Below, piece after piece: positions 35,923 to 47,967 of a DNA stretch of 64,000 nt. Position numbers and translations under genes: made by a program. Where the stretch lies: contig NZ_FPKO01000007.1 in the NCBI RefSeq assembly GCF_900119385.1, forward strand, positions 372,001 through 436,000, given 5' to 3'. The stretch is from Thermophilibacter mediterraneus. GTDB taxonomy: Bacteria; Actinomycetota; Coriobacteriia; Coriobacteriales; Atopobiaceae. The notes beneath the pieces are model-generated. The model had not been told where the DNA came from. It did no database searches and saw only the letters and a program-made list of their open reading frames with translations. Each line of letters opens with the position of its first letter. Position 1 is the first letter of the stretch.

Positions 35923-36961
35923 CGCCCCCGAGCTCCTCGAGGTCCTGTCCCGCGAGCACTCCCTCCCGACCGGGCAGTACGAGGAGCTCGTGAGGTCCTT
36001 CTCGCCGAGCCTCGCCGCCCGCGCGGCCGAGCTCGCCCGCGAGGCCCGACGCGCGGTCTACGGCGACGAGGTCTTCATCCGAGGCCTCATCGAGCTGAGC
36101 AGCTTCTGCAGGAACGACTGCCTCTACTGCGGGCTGCGCCGCTCCAACCGGTCCGCGGAGCGCTACCGCCTTACGCCCGAGGCCGTGCTCGCCTGCTGCG
36201 AGCGGGGCTACGACCTGGGCTTCAGGACCTTCGTGCTCCAGGGCGGGGAGGACCCCGCGCTCACGGACGAGCGCGTCTGCGACCTCGTGCGCGCCATCAG
36301 GGCCGCGCACCCGGACTGCGCCGTCACGCTCTCGCTGGGCGAGCGCTCCCGTGACAGCTACCGGGCGCTCTTCGACGCCGGAGCGGAGCGATACCTGCTG
36401 CGGCACGAGACCGCGGACCCCGCCCACTACGCGCGCCTGCACCCCGCCGAGCTCACGCTCGAGCACCGCCTGGCCTGCCTGCGCGACCTCGCCGAGATCG
36501 GCTACCAGGTGGGCTGCGGCTTCATGGTGGGCTCGCCGGGCCAGACCGCGTCCTCGCTCGCGGAGGACCTCAAGCTCGTGGAGCGAATCCGCCCGGCCAT
36601 GTGCGGGATCGGGCCCTTTGTCCCCCATCACGCCACGCCGTTCGCCGACGCGCCCGCGGGCTCGGTGGGGCTCACGTGCTACCTGCTCTCGCTGCTGCGC
36701 CTGATCGACCCCCGGCTGCTGCTCCCGGCCACGACGGCGCTCGCCACGCTCGACCCGCGAGGCCGGGAGCTGGGCATGCTCGCGGGGGCCAACGTGGTCA
36801 TGCCCAACCTCTCGCCGATGGAGGCACGCGAGAAGTACGAGCTGTACGATAATAAGGCGCACGCCGGGAGCGAGGCTGCCGAGGGGCTCGCCGAGCTGAG
36901 GCGTCGCATGGGGGACATGGGTCTTTGCGTCGTCGTGGACCGCGGCGACGCGAGGCGCTGA
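35915..36961 (+). CDS. hydE: [FeFe]-hydrogenase H-cluster maturation radical SAM enzyme HydE
   Basis: 348 residues. Radical SAM motif CxxxCxxC at C65/C69/C72 (SSFCRNDCLYCGLR), followed by TFVLQGGEDP and LPATTALATLD typical of HydE. Works with HydG and HydF to build the 2Fe subcluster; HydE acts on the HydG-made Fe(CO)2CN-cysteine species. GTG 35915 gives the family-like N-terminus; TTG 35894 is also in frame. Confidence 0.93.
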   Translation: MPSAPELLEVLSREHSLPTGQYEELVRSFSPSLAARAAELAREARRAVYGDEVFIRGLIELSSFCRNDCLYCGLRRSNRSAERYRLTPEAVLACCERGYDLGFRTFVLQGGEDPALTDERVCDLVRAIRAAHPDCAVTLSLGERSRDSYRALFDAGAERYLLRHETADPAHYARLHPAELTLEHRLACLRDLAEIGYQVGCGFMVGSPGQTASSLAEDLKLVERIRPAMCGIGPFVPHHATPFADAPAGSVGLTCYLLSLLRLIDPRLLLPATTALATLDPRGRELGMLAGANVVMPNLSPMEAREKYELYDNKAHAGSEAAEGLAELRRRMGDMGLCVVVDRGDARR

Positions 36962-37072
36962 TTCCCCGACAACGGGCCGGCGGCGCATCGCCCGCCGACC
37001 GGCCGAGGAGGCCTTGAGTCTGAGCGAGAAGGACGGGCGCGCCCGCACCTGACCGCGAAGGAGGGGAGACAC

Positions 37073-38521
37073 ATGGCGACGTATGACCCGAGGTCCCGTC
37101 ACGCCGAGGACTTCATCAACGACGAGGAGATTCGCGAGACGCTCGACTACGCGGCCGCGCACGCGCGCGACGCCGCGCTCATCGAGGACCTGCTCGAGAA
37201 GGCGCGCCCGCGCCCGTCGGGAGCCGGCTGCCGCTGCGCCGGGCTCACGCACCGCGAGGCGAGCGTCCTTCTCGCCTGCGAGATCCCCGAGCTCAACGAG
37301 CGCATCTTCGAGCTCGCGCGCGAGATCAAGCTCGCCTACTACGGCAACCGCATCGTGATGTTCGCGCCGCTCTACCTCTCGAACTACTGCGTCAACGGCT
37401 GCACGTACTGCCCGTATCACGCCAGGAACAAGCACATCGCGCGCAAGAGGCTGACGCAGGACGAGGTGCGCCGCGAGGTCATCGCCCTGCAGGACATGGG
37501 CCACAAGCGCCTTGCCATCGAGGCCGGCGAGGACCCGCGCATGAACCCGATCGAGTACATCCTCGAGTGCATCGACACGATCTACTCGATAAAGCACAGA
37601 AACGGCGCCATCCGGCGCGTGAACGTCAACATCGCCGCCACCACGGTGGAGGAGTACCGCATGCTCAAGGACGCGGGCATCGGCACCTACATCCTCTTCC
37701 AGGAGACCTACGACAAGAGGAGCTACCTGGAGCTGCACCCCACCGGTCCCAAGCACGACTACGACTATCACACCGAGGCCATGGACCGGGCCATGGACGG
37801 AGGGATCGACGACGTGGGCCTCGGCGTGCTCTTTGGCCTCGAGAAGTACCGCTACGAGTTCGCGGGCCTTCTCATGCACGCAGAGCACCTCGAGGCCGTG
37901 CACGGCGTGGGGCCGCACACCATCTCGGTCCCGCGCCTCAAGCGCGCCGACGACATCGACCCCGACGAGTTCGACAACGGGATCGACGACGACACCTTCG
38001 CCAAGATCATCGCCTGCATCCGCGTCGCCGTGCCCTACACCGGCATGATCATCTCCACGCGGGAGAACGAGGCCGTCCGCGCCCGCGCGCTCGAGCTGGG
38101 CATCTCGCAGATCTCCGGCGGCTCGCGCACGAGCGTGGGCGGCTACGAGGAGGCCGAGCGCCCGCACGACTCCGAGCAGTTCGACGTCTCGGACCAGCGG
38201 TCGCTCGACGAGGTCGTGCGCTGGCTCATGGAGCTCGACCACATCCCGAGCTTCTGCACGGCGTGCTACCGCGAGGGACGCACCGGCGACCGCTTCATGA
38301 GCCTGTGCAAGAGCGGGCAGATCCTCAACTGCTGCCACCCCAACGCGCTCATGACGCTCTCGGAGTACCTGGTCGACTACGCATCGCCAAAGACGCGCGA
38401 GGTTGGCTGGCCCCTCGTGGAGCGCGAGCTCGCGCGCATCCCCAACGAGCGCACGCGCGCGCTCGCGTCCGAGCACGTTGCCGACATCCGCGCCTCCAAC
38501 CGTCGCGACTTCCGGTTCTAG
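37073..38521 (+). CDS. hydG: [FeFe]-hydrogenase maturation radical SAM enzyme HydG (tyrosine lyase)
   Basis: 482 residues. Splits tyrosine to give the CO and CN ligands of the H-cluster. N-terminal SAM cluster C106/C110/C113 (SNYCVNGCTYCPYH) and a C-terminal auxiliary cluster with CTACYREGRTGDRFMSLCK and NCCHPNAL. GEDPRMNPIEYI and FQETYDKRSYLELHPTGPK are ThiH/HydG features; the C-terminal Cys motif separates HydG from ThiH. GGAGGGGAG precedes ATG 37073. Confidence 0.95.
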   Translation: MATYDPRSRHAEDFINDEEIRETLDYAAAHARDAALIEDLLEKARPRPSGAGCRCAGLTHREASVLLACEIPELNERIFELAREIKLAYYGNRIVMFAPLYLSNYCVNGCTYCPYHARNKHIARKRLTQDEVRREVIALQDMGHKRLAIEAGEDPRMNPIEYILECIDTIYSIKHRNGAIRRVNVNIAATTVEEYRMLKDAGIGTYILFQETYDKRSYLELHPTGPKHDYDYHTEAMDRAMDGGIDDVGLGVLFGLEKYRYEFAGLLMHAEHLEAVHGVGPHTISVPRLKRADDIDPDEFDNGIDDDTFAKIIACIRVAVPYTGMIISTRENEAVRARALELGISQISGGSRTSVGGYEEAERPHDSEQFDVSDQRSLDEVVRWLMELDHIPSFCTACYREGRTGDRFMSLCKSGQILNCCHPNALMTLSEYLVDYASPKTREVGWPLVERELARIPNERTRALASEHVADIRASNRRDFRF

Positions 38522-38543
38522 CGAGACGACGGGGAGGGGGAGC

Positions 38544-39782
38544 ATGGGACTCAACGACATGCCGTCCGGCGAGCGGGCGCGCATCGGCTTCTTCGGCGTG
38601 CGCAACGCCGGCAAGTCGAGCGTGGTGAACGCCGTGACCGGGCAGGGCATGAGCGTCGTCTCGGACGTGGCGGGCACCACCACCGACGCGGTGCGCAGGG
38701 CAATGGAGCTTCTGCCGCTCGGCCCGGTCGTGGTGGTGGACACCCCCGGGGTCGACGACGACGCCGGCGAGCTCGGGGCGCGCCGCGTGGCCGCCGCCCG
38801 CCGGGAGCTCGAGGGGTGCGACGCCGCGGTGCTCGTCGTGGACGGCGCGCGCGGCCTCGCGGGGCCGGATCGCGACCTCCTGGACGCCTTCGGGCGCCGC
38901 GGCGTGCCGTTCGTCGTCGCGTGGAACAAGTGCGACCTCCCCGCCGCCCGCGCCGCCCTCGTCGGGCTGGGCGAGCGCGAGGCCGACCTCGCGGAGCGCT
39001 GCGTCGCCGTGAGCGCCCGCTCCGGAGCGGGCGTCCGCGAGCTCAAGGAGCGCCTCGCGCGCCTGGCCGCCCCCGCGCCCCGCGCCCGGCGCGTGGTCGC
39101 CGACCTGGTGGAGCCGGGCGACGTCGTGGCGCTCGTGTGCCCCATCGACGCCTCCGCGCCCCGGGGGCGGCTCATCCTGCCGCAGCAGATGACGATCCGC
39201 GACCTGCTCGACGCCGGGTGCCTGCCGCTCGTCTGCCGCGAGACCGAGCTCGCCTCCGCCCTCGCCGCCCTCGTCGGGCCCCCGGCGCTCGTGGTCACGG
39301 ACTCGCAGGTCTTCGCCCAGGTGGCGCGCGTCGTGCCGGACTCGGTGCCGCTCACGTCCTTCTCGATCCTCATGCTGCGCTACAAGGCCGACCTCGTGGC
39401 GGCGGTGCGCGGAGCGGCGGCGCTCGACGTCCTGCGCGACGGCGACCGCGTGCTCGTGAGCGAGGGCTGCACGCACCACCGCCAGTGCGAGGACATCGGG
39501 ACCGTCAAGATACCGGCGTGGCTCGCCGCCCACACGGGCGCCGACCTCAGGCTCTCGTTCACGAGCGGCGGGGAGTTCCCCGAGGACCTCACGCCCTTCT
39601 CGGCCGTGGTCCACTGCGGCGGGTGCACGCTGGGCGCGCGAGAGATGCGCGCGCGACAGGAGCGCGCCGAGGAGCAGGGGGTCCCCATGACCAACTACGG
39701 CGTGGCGATCGCGCACATGCACGGCATCCTGCGCCGGAGCCTCGCACCCTTCCCCGAGGCGCTCGCGGCGCTGGACGCGTAG
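38544..39782 (+). CDS. hydF: [FeFe]-hydrogenase maturation GTPase HydF
   Basis: 412 residues; scaffold that receives the precursor and loads apo-hydrogenase. GTPase P-loop GVRNAGKSS (18-26), DTPGVDDDAGELG (G3), NKCD (G4), SARSG (G5). C-terminal Fe-S ligands CTHHRQCED and VHCGGC. Starts 22 bases after hydG with GGGGAGGGGGAG. The hydrogenase structural gene itself is not in the window. Confidence 0.94.
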   Translation: MGLNDMPSGERARIGFFGVRNAGKSSVVNAVTGQGMSVVSDVAGTTTDAVRRAMELLPLGPVVVVDTPGVDDDAGELGARRVAAARRELEGCDAAVLVVDGARGLAGPDRDLLDAFGRRGVPFVVAWNKCDLPAARAALVGLGEREADLAERCVAVSARSGAGVRELKERLARLAAPAPRARRVVADLVEPGDVVALVCPIDASAPRGRLILPQQMTIRDLLDAGCLPLVCRETELASALAALVGPPALVVTDSQVFAQVARVVPDSVPLTSFSILMLRYKADLVAAVRGAAALDVLRDGDRVLVSEGCTHHRQCEDIGTVKIPAWLAAHTGADLRLSFTSGGEFPEDLTPFSAVVHCGGCTLGAREMRARQERAEEQGVPMTNYGVAIAHMHGILRRSLAPFPEALAALDA

Positions 39783-39849
39783 CGGGACGGGCGACCCGAC
39801 GTGCCAATATTGCGAAGGCGTTGTCCCGTCACACGAGCAACGCCAGACC

Positions 39850-39858
39850 TGCTATGCT
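39850..39858 (+). promoter_or_regulatory. Extended -10 of carAB
   Basis: TGCTATGCT (TGN-TATGCT). Transcription would begin near 39865, exactly where the PyrR-type loop starts. Confidence 0.5.
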
Positions 39859-39864
39859 ATCTAT

Positions 39865-39957
39865 GACCTTTAAGACGGTACGAGAGACCGAAAAGGCGTC
39901 CACAACTTAGCGTCGCAGCCTTAGTCGGAGTCCTCGCGTGCGGGTGCTCCGTTTTTT
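39865..39957 (+). promoter_or_regulatory. PyrR-type attenuator of carAB
   Basis: The leader holds the hallmarks of a PyrR RNA-binding loop: GACCTTTAAGACGGTACGAG at 39865-39884, then AGACCG and AAAAGG. This is the CCTTTAA ... GAGAG ... AAGG pattern of anti-antiterminators. It is followed by an intrinsic terminator (CGGAG 39926-39930 with CTCCG 39947-39951, then T6). High UMP would let PyrR stabilise the loop and terminate before carA. pyrR is not in the window. Confidence 0.75.
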
Positions 39958-40011
39958 GTAGCTGCGGCTGCCTCTGATGAGGGCGCGCGCGGACGAAAGG
40001 GCGGTGTTGCT

Positions 40012-41280
40012 GTGAACCTACTGGTAGATGGCGGCAGGCATCCGAGGGCGCTCCTTGCGCTCGAGAACGGCATGTACTTCTTCGGGCGCTCTGCCGGCGC
40101 CGAGGGCGAGACCTTCGGCGAGGTCGTGTTCAACACCTCGATGGTGGGCTATCAGGAGATCGTCTCCGACCCGTCGTACGCGGGCCAGATCGTGACGCTC
40201 ACCTACCCCCAGATTGGCAACTACGGCATCAACGAGAAGGACATGCAGGGCGACCCGCTCAACCTCGCCGGCCTCGTGGTCCACGACATGTGCTACACCC
40301 CGAGCAACTGGCAGAGCGTCGAGTCCCTGCCCAACTTCCTCGCGAGCCGCGGCGTCGTGGCCATCGAGGACGTGGACACGCGCGCGCTGACCCTGGCCAT
40401 CCGCGAGGGCGGCGCCATGCGCGCTGCCATCTCCACGACCGACCTCGACCCCGAGAGCCTCGTCGCGCGCGTGAAGGCGTCCCCCTCGATCGCCGAGCAC
40501 AACTACGTCGCCGACGTCTCCACGAGCGAGCGCTACGTCGTGCCGGGCCAGGACGCCGACGGGCAGCCGCGCCTCTCCGTGGTGGCCTACGACTGCGGCG
40601 AGAAGCGCGGCATCGCGAAGCGCCTCTCCGCGGCGGGCTGCGAGGTCACGGTGGTCCCCTGGGACACCCCGGCCGCGGACGTCCTCGCGCTCGAGCCCGA
40701 CGGCGTGTTCTTCTCCAACGGCCCCGGCGACCCGGTCAGCGTGCCGCCCGTGGTCGAGGCGGTGCGCGCGTGCCTGGGCACGCTCCCCGTCTTCGGCATC
40801 TGCCTGGGCAACCAGGTCATCTCCATGGCCGCCGGCGCCCAGATCGAGAAGCTCCCGTACGGCCACCACGGCGGCAACGAGCCCGTCATGAACCTGCTCA
40901 CGGGCAAGGTCGAGATCACCGCGCAGAACCACAACTACGGCCCGGTCTTCTCGACCTTCGGGGCGCTCGTGCCCGAGCTCTCGGGTGGCGTGACTGAGCA
41001 CCCGGCCGACGAGGACCTGCGCTTCTGGAGCCGCATGCGCGTGGCGCCGGTCGTCCGCAACGAGCGCTACGGACGCATCCGCCTCACGCACGTCAACCTC
41101 AACGACGGCACCCCCGAGGGCATCCAGTTCCTCGACGTCCCCGCCTTCTCCATGCAGTACCACCCCGAGGCCAAGCCCGGCCCCAACGACTCCACCTACG
41201 CCTTCTCGGCGTTTGCCAAGCTCATGCGCGGCGAGGACGACTACCTCGCCATCGACGTCCGCGAGGGGAGGCGCTTCTAG
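40012..41280 (+). CDS. carA: Carbamoyl-phosphate synthase small (glutaminase) subunit
   Basis: 422 residues. Releases ammonia from glutamine for CarB. Class I amidotransferase domain with nucleophile C264 in FGICLGNQ and HPEA near 383; N-terminal NTSMVGYQEIVSDPSYAGQI region is CarA-specific. GTG start after AAAGGGCGG. Its stop directly abuts the carB ATG. Confidence 0.95.
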   Translation: MNLLVDGGRHPRALLALENGMYFFGRSAGAEGETFGEVVFNTSMVGYQEIVSDPSYAGQIVTLTYPQIGNYGINEKDMQGDPLNLAGLVVHDMCYTPSNWQSVESLPNFLASRGVVAIEDVDTRALTLAIREGGAMRAAISTTDLDPESLVARVKASPSIAEHNYVADVSTSERYVVPGQDADGQPRLSVVAYDCGEKRGIAKRLSAAGCEVTVVPWDTPAADVLALEPDGVFFSNGPGDPVSVPPVVEAVRACLGTLPVFGICLGNQVISMAAGAQIEKLPYGHHGGNEPVMNLLTGKVEITAQNHNYGPVFSTFGALVPELSGGVTEHPADEDLRFWSRMRVAPVVRNERYGRIRLTHVNLNDGTPEGIQFLDVPAFSMQYHPEAKPGPNDSTYAFSAFAKLMRGEDDYLAIDVREGRRF

Positions 41281-44490
<3,210 letters not shown>

Positions 44491-44493
44491 CGT

Positions 44494-44520
44494 GTAAAGG
44501 GGACAGGCACTTTTGCACGC
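44494..44520. repeat. GGGGACAG-family half element
   Basis: GTAAAGGGGACAGGCAC then TTTTGCACGC: one arm only, directly after carB. Confidence 0.75.
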
Positions 44521-44522
44521 TT

Positions 44523-44558
44523 GCGGGCCGTCGGGCTTCTCGCCCGGCGGCCCGCCTT
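44523..44558 (+). terminator. Terminator after carB
   Basis: GCGGGCCG (44523-44530) pairs with CGGCCCGC (44548-44555); an inner GGGC-TTCTC-GCCC extends the stem. Ends CTTTG. The loop is the TTCTCGCC octamer. Confidence 0.75.
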
Positions 44559-44635
44559 TGTGAAACGCTTACACTCCCGCGCGCCCCGATGCGGCACAAT
44601 GGGGCGAGAAGAACCCGCGGCCCCAAGGAGGCGCC

Positions 44636-45478
44636 ATGGCCCGACCGCTCGACCCCGGGTCGATCGTCGACACCCACACCCACACGCACTTCTCGGACGG
44701 CGTGGGCACCTTTGACCAGAACGCCGCCGCGGCGCTCGCCGCCGGGTGCCGCGTGCTCGTCTCGACCGACCATCTCACGCTGCCGCGCGTCATGGACCCG
44801 GAGGGCGCCGTGCAGGTGGTCGAGTCGCAGCTCGCGGAGCATCGCGCCGCGTGGGAGGCGGCTCGCGACGCTCACCCCGAGCTCGAGATGATCTACGGCT
44901 TCGAGTGCGACTGGTACCCCGGCTGCGAGCCGAACGTCGAGCGGTGGGCGTCCGGGGCGCAGGTGCTCCTGGGCAGCGTGCACTGGCTCGGCGAGCAGGA
45001 CGACGGGGCCTGGATCGACGACCCGACCGACCAGCGCATCTGGCGCGAGCTCGGCCCCGACGAGGTCTGGAGGCGCTACGCGCGGACGTGGTGCCGCGCC
45101 TGCGAGAGCCCGCTGCCCTTTGCGACGATGGCCCACCCCGACCTAGCCATGCGCTTCGTCAACGCCGGATTCGCCCCCACGATCGACCTCGCGCCGCTCT
45201 GGGACGAGATGGTCGCCTGCGCGCACGACACGGGCAGGCGCGTGGAGCTCTCCACGGCGGGCTGGCGCAAGGGGGTGGGGGACTACTACCCCGCGCGCGG
45301 GCTGCTCGAGCGCTTCTGTGCCGCCGGGGTGCCCATCACCGTGGGGTCGGACGGCCACGTTCCCGCCGACATCTGCGACGGTATCTCCGGCGCCTATGCG
45401 CACGCCTGGGAGGTCGGCTACCGTGCGGTCGAGGTCCCGCGCGCGGACGGCTCCTGGGAGTCGATGCCGCTCAGGTAG
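44636..45478 (+). CDS. PHP-domain phosphoesterase, histidinol-phosphatase type
   Basis: 280 residues. Starts DTHTHTHFSDG (metal His cluster), then STDHLTLPR, HPDLAMRF and GSDGHVPADI, the ordered metal ligands of the PHP fold. The layout (insertion with YGFECDWYPG and LLGSVHWL) resembles HisK/HisJ-type histidinol phosphatases, but no his genes are adjacent, so substrate is uncertain. AAGGAGG precedes the ATG. Confidence 0.8.
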   Translation: MARPLDPGSIVDTHTHTHFSDGVGTFDQNAAAALAAGCRVLVSTDHLTLPRVMDPEGAVQVVESQLAEHRAAWEAARDAHPELEMIYGFECDWYPGCEPNVERWASGAQVLLGSVHWLGEQDDGAWIDDPTDQRIWRELGPDEVWRRYARTWCRACESPLPFATMAHPDLAMRFVNAGFAPTIDLAPLWDEMVACAHDTGRRVELSTAGWRKGVGDYYPARGLLERFCAAGVPITVGSDGHVPADICDGISGAYAHAWEVGYRAVEVPRADGSWESMPLR

Positions 45479-45545
45479 GTCGCCGGGGCGGGCGCTCTTC
45501 TCGCCGCCGCACGGTCCTTCTCGCCGCTTCTGTTGCGAGGCTAGT

Positions 45546-45593
45546 CCGAGCAAAAGGCACGCTTCGGCTCAACGAAACGTGCCTTCTGGGCGG
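45546..45593. repeat. 48-bp palindrome, copy 3
   Basis: CCGAGC-AAAA-GGCACG ... CGTGCC-TTCT-GGGCGG, 48 bases. Both sides of the inner stem differ from the other copies (GGCACG/CGTGCC) but still pair. The gap 45479-45749 between convergent PHP genes holds this copy, copy 4 and four TTCTCGCC/GGCGAGAA octamers, and no gene. Confidence 0.75.
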
Positions 45594-45628
45594 AGCTGCG
45601 ATGGTCTCGCCCGGGTTCGAGCGGTTGT

Positions 45629-45676
45629 CCGAGCCGCGCGCACGCTTTTGACTCCGATTCCGTGCGTTTAGCTCGG
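45629..45676. repeat. 48-bp palindrome, copy 4
   Basis: CCGAGC-N4-CGCACG ... TTCCGTGCG-N4-GCTCGG, 48 bases, closest in sequence to copy 5 at 57731. Confidence 0.85.
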
Positions 45677-45749
45677 ACGAGGCGGCCGTGCAGGCGAGAA
45701 GGGCACGCAGCCGAGGCGGCCGCGGCAGGCGAGAAGGGCTCGCGGACGC

Positions 45750-46742
45750 CTACGCCTCGTCCGCGAAGGCGGGGTTCGACCACGCCGTGCGCCCATGGGC
45801 GTCGACGCACTCGACGCGCAGGTAGGTCTCGCCGCCGCGCAGCCTGAACTCGGCGCGCTCGAGCAGCTCGCCCTCGGGGGCGATCACGGTGCCACCCGCG
45901 TTGACGGGGCCGCCCGCCACGAAGTTCACGCGCTCGCACGGGCTGCACTCCACCCACGCGACGCCGTCACGCACGCCCCAGCCGCAGATCTCGGGGCCCG
46001 AGCTCGAGTAGAAGTCGCCCGCCAGCAGCGCGCGCACCACGGCGTCGCGCGTGAGCTCGGGCGCGCACACCGTGACCCAGCCGCCAAAGGCGTCGTCGAA
46101 GAGGCCCTCGTTGTGGTTGTCGTCGGACGCGAAGCCGAGCACGCGCCTGCCGCGTCGCAGCATGAGGTCCCAGTACGTGACGTCATATCCGGTGCCCGAC
46201 TCGTTCACCGTGTCGTAGTTGAAGATCTCGAGCGCGAAGTAGCCCTTCGCGCCGCAGAAGTCGTCGGGCTCGACGCGGCTCCAGATGGGGTGGTTGTAGG
46301 TCACGGCGCACCCGCGCGCAGCGAGCTCGGCGGCCAGCCGCTCGGCGACCGCCTCCCCGTCCCAGGACCCGTGGAAGCGGAGGGGCTCGAGGCGCTCCAG
46401 GTGCGAGAACCGCCGCTCGGCCGCGGCGACCATCTCGTCGGTGCCCAGGATGCCGTGCATGTGGTGGCACCTCAGACGCACGGTCTCGGTCTCGTCGGCG
46501 TAGAGGTAGGCCGACGCCTCGAGACCGGGCAGGATGACGAACCCCTCGTCGTCGAACTCGCCGGAGAGGTCCGTGTAGAGGTCGTGCTCGGAGAGGCAGA
46601 GGAAGTCGTACCCGCGCTCGCGGAAGGCGGCGACGGACTCCGCGGGGGTGAGGAGCCCGTCGGAGTTGGTGGTGTGGCTGTGGAGGTTGCCCTTGTAGCG
46701 GTTGCTGCCCGGGGCGAGAAATACCTGGTCGTGGAAGGGCAT
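45750..46742 (-). CDS. PHP-domain metallohydrolase, CehA/McbA-like
   Basis: 330 residues. Opens KGNLHSHTTNSDGLLTPAES (PHP metal ligands), with LCLSEHDLYTD, TYNHPIWSR and GFASDDNHNEG following in order. That pattern fits the CehA/McbA branch, which cleaves diverse phospho- or carbamate esters. A C-terminal beta-rich region may be a binding domain. AAGGAGTGAAC precedes the ATG. It lies downstream of a four-gene ABC importer in the same direction, so it may process the imported compound. Confidence 0.8.
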   Translation of the reverse strand: MPFHDQVFLAPGSNRYKGNLHSHTTNSDGLLTPAESVAAFRERGYDFLCLSEHDLYTDLSGEFDDEGFVILPGLEASAYLYADETETVRLRCHHMHGILGTDEMVAAAERRFSHLERLEPLRFHGSWDGEAVAERLAAELAARGCAVTYNHPIWSRVEPDDFCGAKGYFALEIFNYDTVNESGTGYDVTYWDLMLRRGRRVLGFASDDNHNEGLFDDAFGGWVTVCAPELTRDAVVRALLAGDFYSSSGPEICGWGVRDGVAWVECSPCERVNFVAGGPVNAGGTVIAPEGELLERAEFRLRGGETYLRVECVDAHGRTAWSNPAFADEA

Positions 46743-46765
46743 GTTCACTCCTTGCTGTCGGTGGG

Positions 46766-46864
46766 GCGTGCAAAGGGGACCGTGCAAAGGGGACAGGCAC
46801 TTTTGCACGCTGCCTCCGGCCGTGCAAAAGTGCCTGTCCCCTTTGCACGGTCCCCTTTGCACGC
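46766..46864. repeat. 44-bp inverted repeat, GGGGACAG family
   Basis: Arms 46766-46809 and 46821-46864 are exact inverted copies, each with a duplicated GTGCAAAGGGGAC. The 11-base loop is CTGCCTCCGGC. It sits between the importer ATPase and the PHP gene and could stop or process the shared transcript. Confidence 0.95.
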
Positions 46865-46920
46865 GGGGAGCCCGCACGCCGGGGCGTGCGGGCCGGGAGG
46901 GAGGGTCTTCTCGCCCGGCG

Positions 46921-47955
46921 CTACGCCGCGCTGCGGGCGTTCTCGGGGATGACGAGGCAGTCGCGCTCGGGGAGGGTGAGGTAGACGGTCTCGCCGTCGT
47001 CGAACATGTGGAAGCTGCGGAAGAGCACGTCGACGAGCAGCGTGGTCTGGCCGACCCGCACGGTGTAGCGCAGGACGTTGCCGCGCGGCGTGCTGTCGGC
47101 GACGGTGCCCACGACGACGTAGCCGTCGGCGTCGGTCGGGCGCTCGCGGGAGATGCCGATGGTCTCGGGGCGGATGGCGACGACGTTGCCCGCGGGCACG
47201 TCGCTGCCGGAGATCGCCTTGAACTGGGCGCCGGAGAGCTGGTTGTAGCTGCCGATGAAGCTCGCGGCGAACTCGGAGACGGGGCTCGTGTATACCTCGA
47301 CGGGGCTGCCGGCCTGCTCGATGCGGCCCGCGTGGAACAGCTGGATCACGTCGGACATGACCATGGCCTCGTCCTGGTCGTGCGTGACGAAGATCGTGGT
47401 GAGGCCGAGCTCCTGGTGGATCTCGCGGATGCGGGACTGGAGGGCCTTGCGGAGCTTGGCGTCGATCGCCGAAAGCGGCTCGTCGAGCAGGAGCACGGAG
47501 GGCTCGGTCACGATGGAGCGCGCGAGGGCGGCGCGCTGCTGCTGGCCGCCGGAGAGGTTGGCGGGGTACGCCCGCTCCTTGCCGGTGAGCTCGACCATGG
47601 CGATGGCCTCGCGCACCTTGCGCTCGGTGGTGGCCGGGTCGACCTTCTTCATCTTGAGGCCAAAGGCCACGTTCTGCTCGACGGTCATGTTGGGGAAGAG
47701 GCTGTACTGCTGGAAGACCATGCCGATGTTGCGCTTGCTGGCGGGCACGTTGGTGACGTCGCGGCCGTTGAGCACGATCTGGCCCTCGGTGACGGTCTCG
47801 AGCCCGGAGAGGCATCGCAGCAGCGTGGACTTGCCGCAGCCGGAGGGTCCGAGCAGCGTCACGAGGTCGCCCTGCTGGATGCCAAAGCTGATGTGGTCGA
47901 GGACGGTGTTGTCGCCGAAGCGCTTGACGACGTCCCTGAACTCAATGTAGGCCAT
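46921..47955 (-). CDS. ABC importer ATPase (PotA-like)
   Basis: 344 residues. Walker A GPSGCGKST, Q-loop MVFQQYSLFPNM, signature LSGGQQQRAALAR, Walker B LLLDEPLSAID, H-loop VTHDQDEA, plus a C-terminal TOBE-like regulatory domain (about 240-344). This is the CUT1/PotA class for polyamines, iron, phosphonates or thiamine. AAGGAG precedes the ATG. Last of the four transporter genes. Confidence 0.9.
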   Translation of the reverse strand: MAYIEFRDVVKRFGDNTVLDHISFGIQQGDLVTLLGPSGCGKSTLLRCLSGLETVTEGQIVLNGRDVTNVPASKRNIGMVFQQYSLFPNMTVEQNVAFGLKMKKVDPATTERKVREAIAMVELTGKERAYPANLSGGQQQRAALARSIVTEPSVLLLDEPLSAIDAKLRKALQSRIREIHQELGLTTIFVTHDQDEAMVMSDVIQLFHAGRIEQAGSPVEVYTSPVSEFAASFIGSYNQLSGAQFKAISGSDVPAGNVVAIRPETIGISRERPTDADGYVVVGTVADSTPRGNVLRYTVRVGQTTLLVDVLFRSFHMFDDGETVYLTLPERDCLVIPENARSAA

Positions 47956-47967
47956 CTGGCTGACTCC

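Noticed and set aside
35822-39373. Very long minus-strand open frame opposite hydE/hydG/hydF
   Set aside because: It is a shadow of high-GC codon use; the plus strand has well-conserved radical SAM and GTPase motifs.
46743-46877. N-terminal extension of the PHP protein (VQRGPCKGDRHFCT)
   Set aside because: It is a translation of the GGGGACAG inverted repeat; AAGGAG-ATG at 46742 is the real start.
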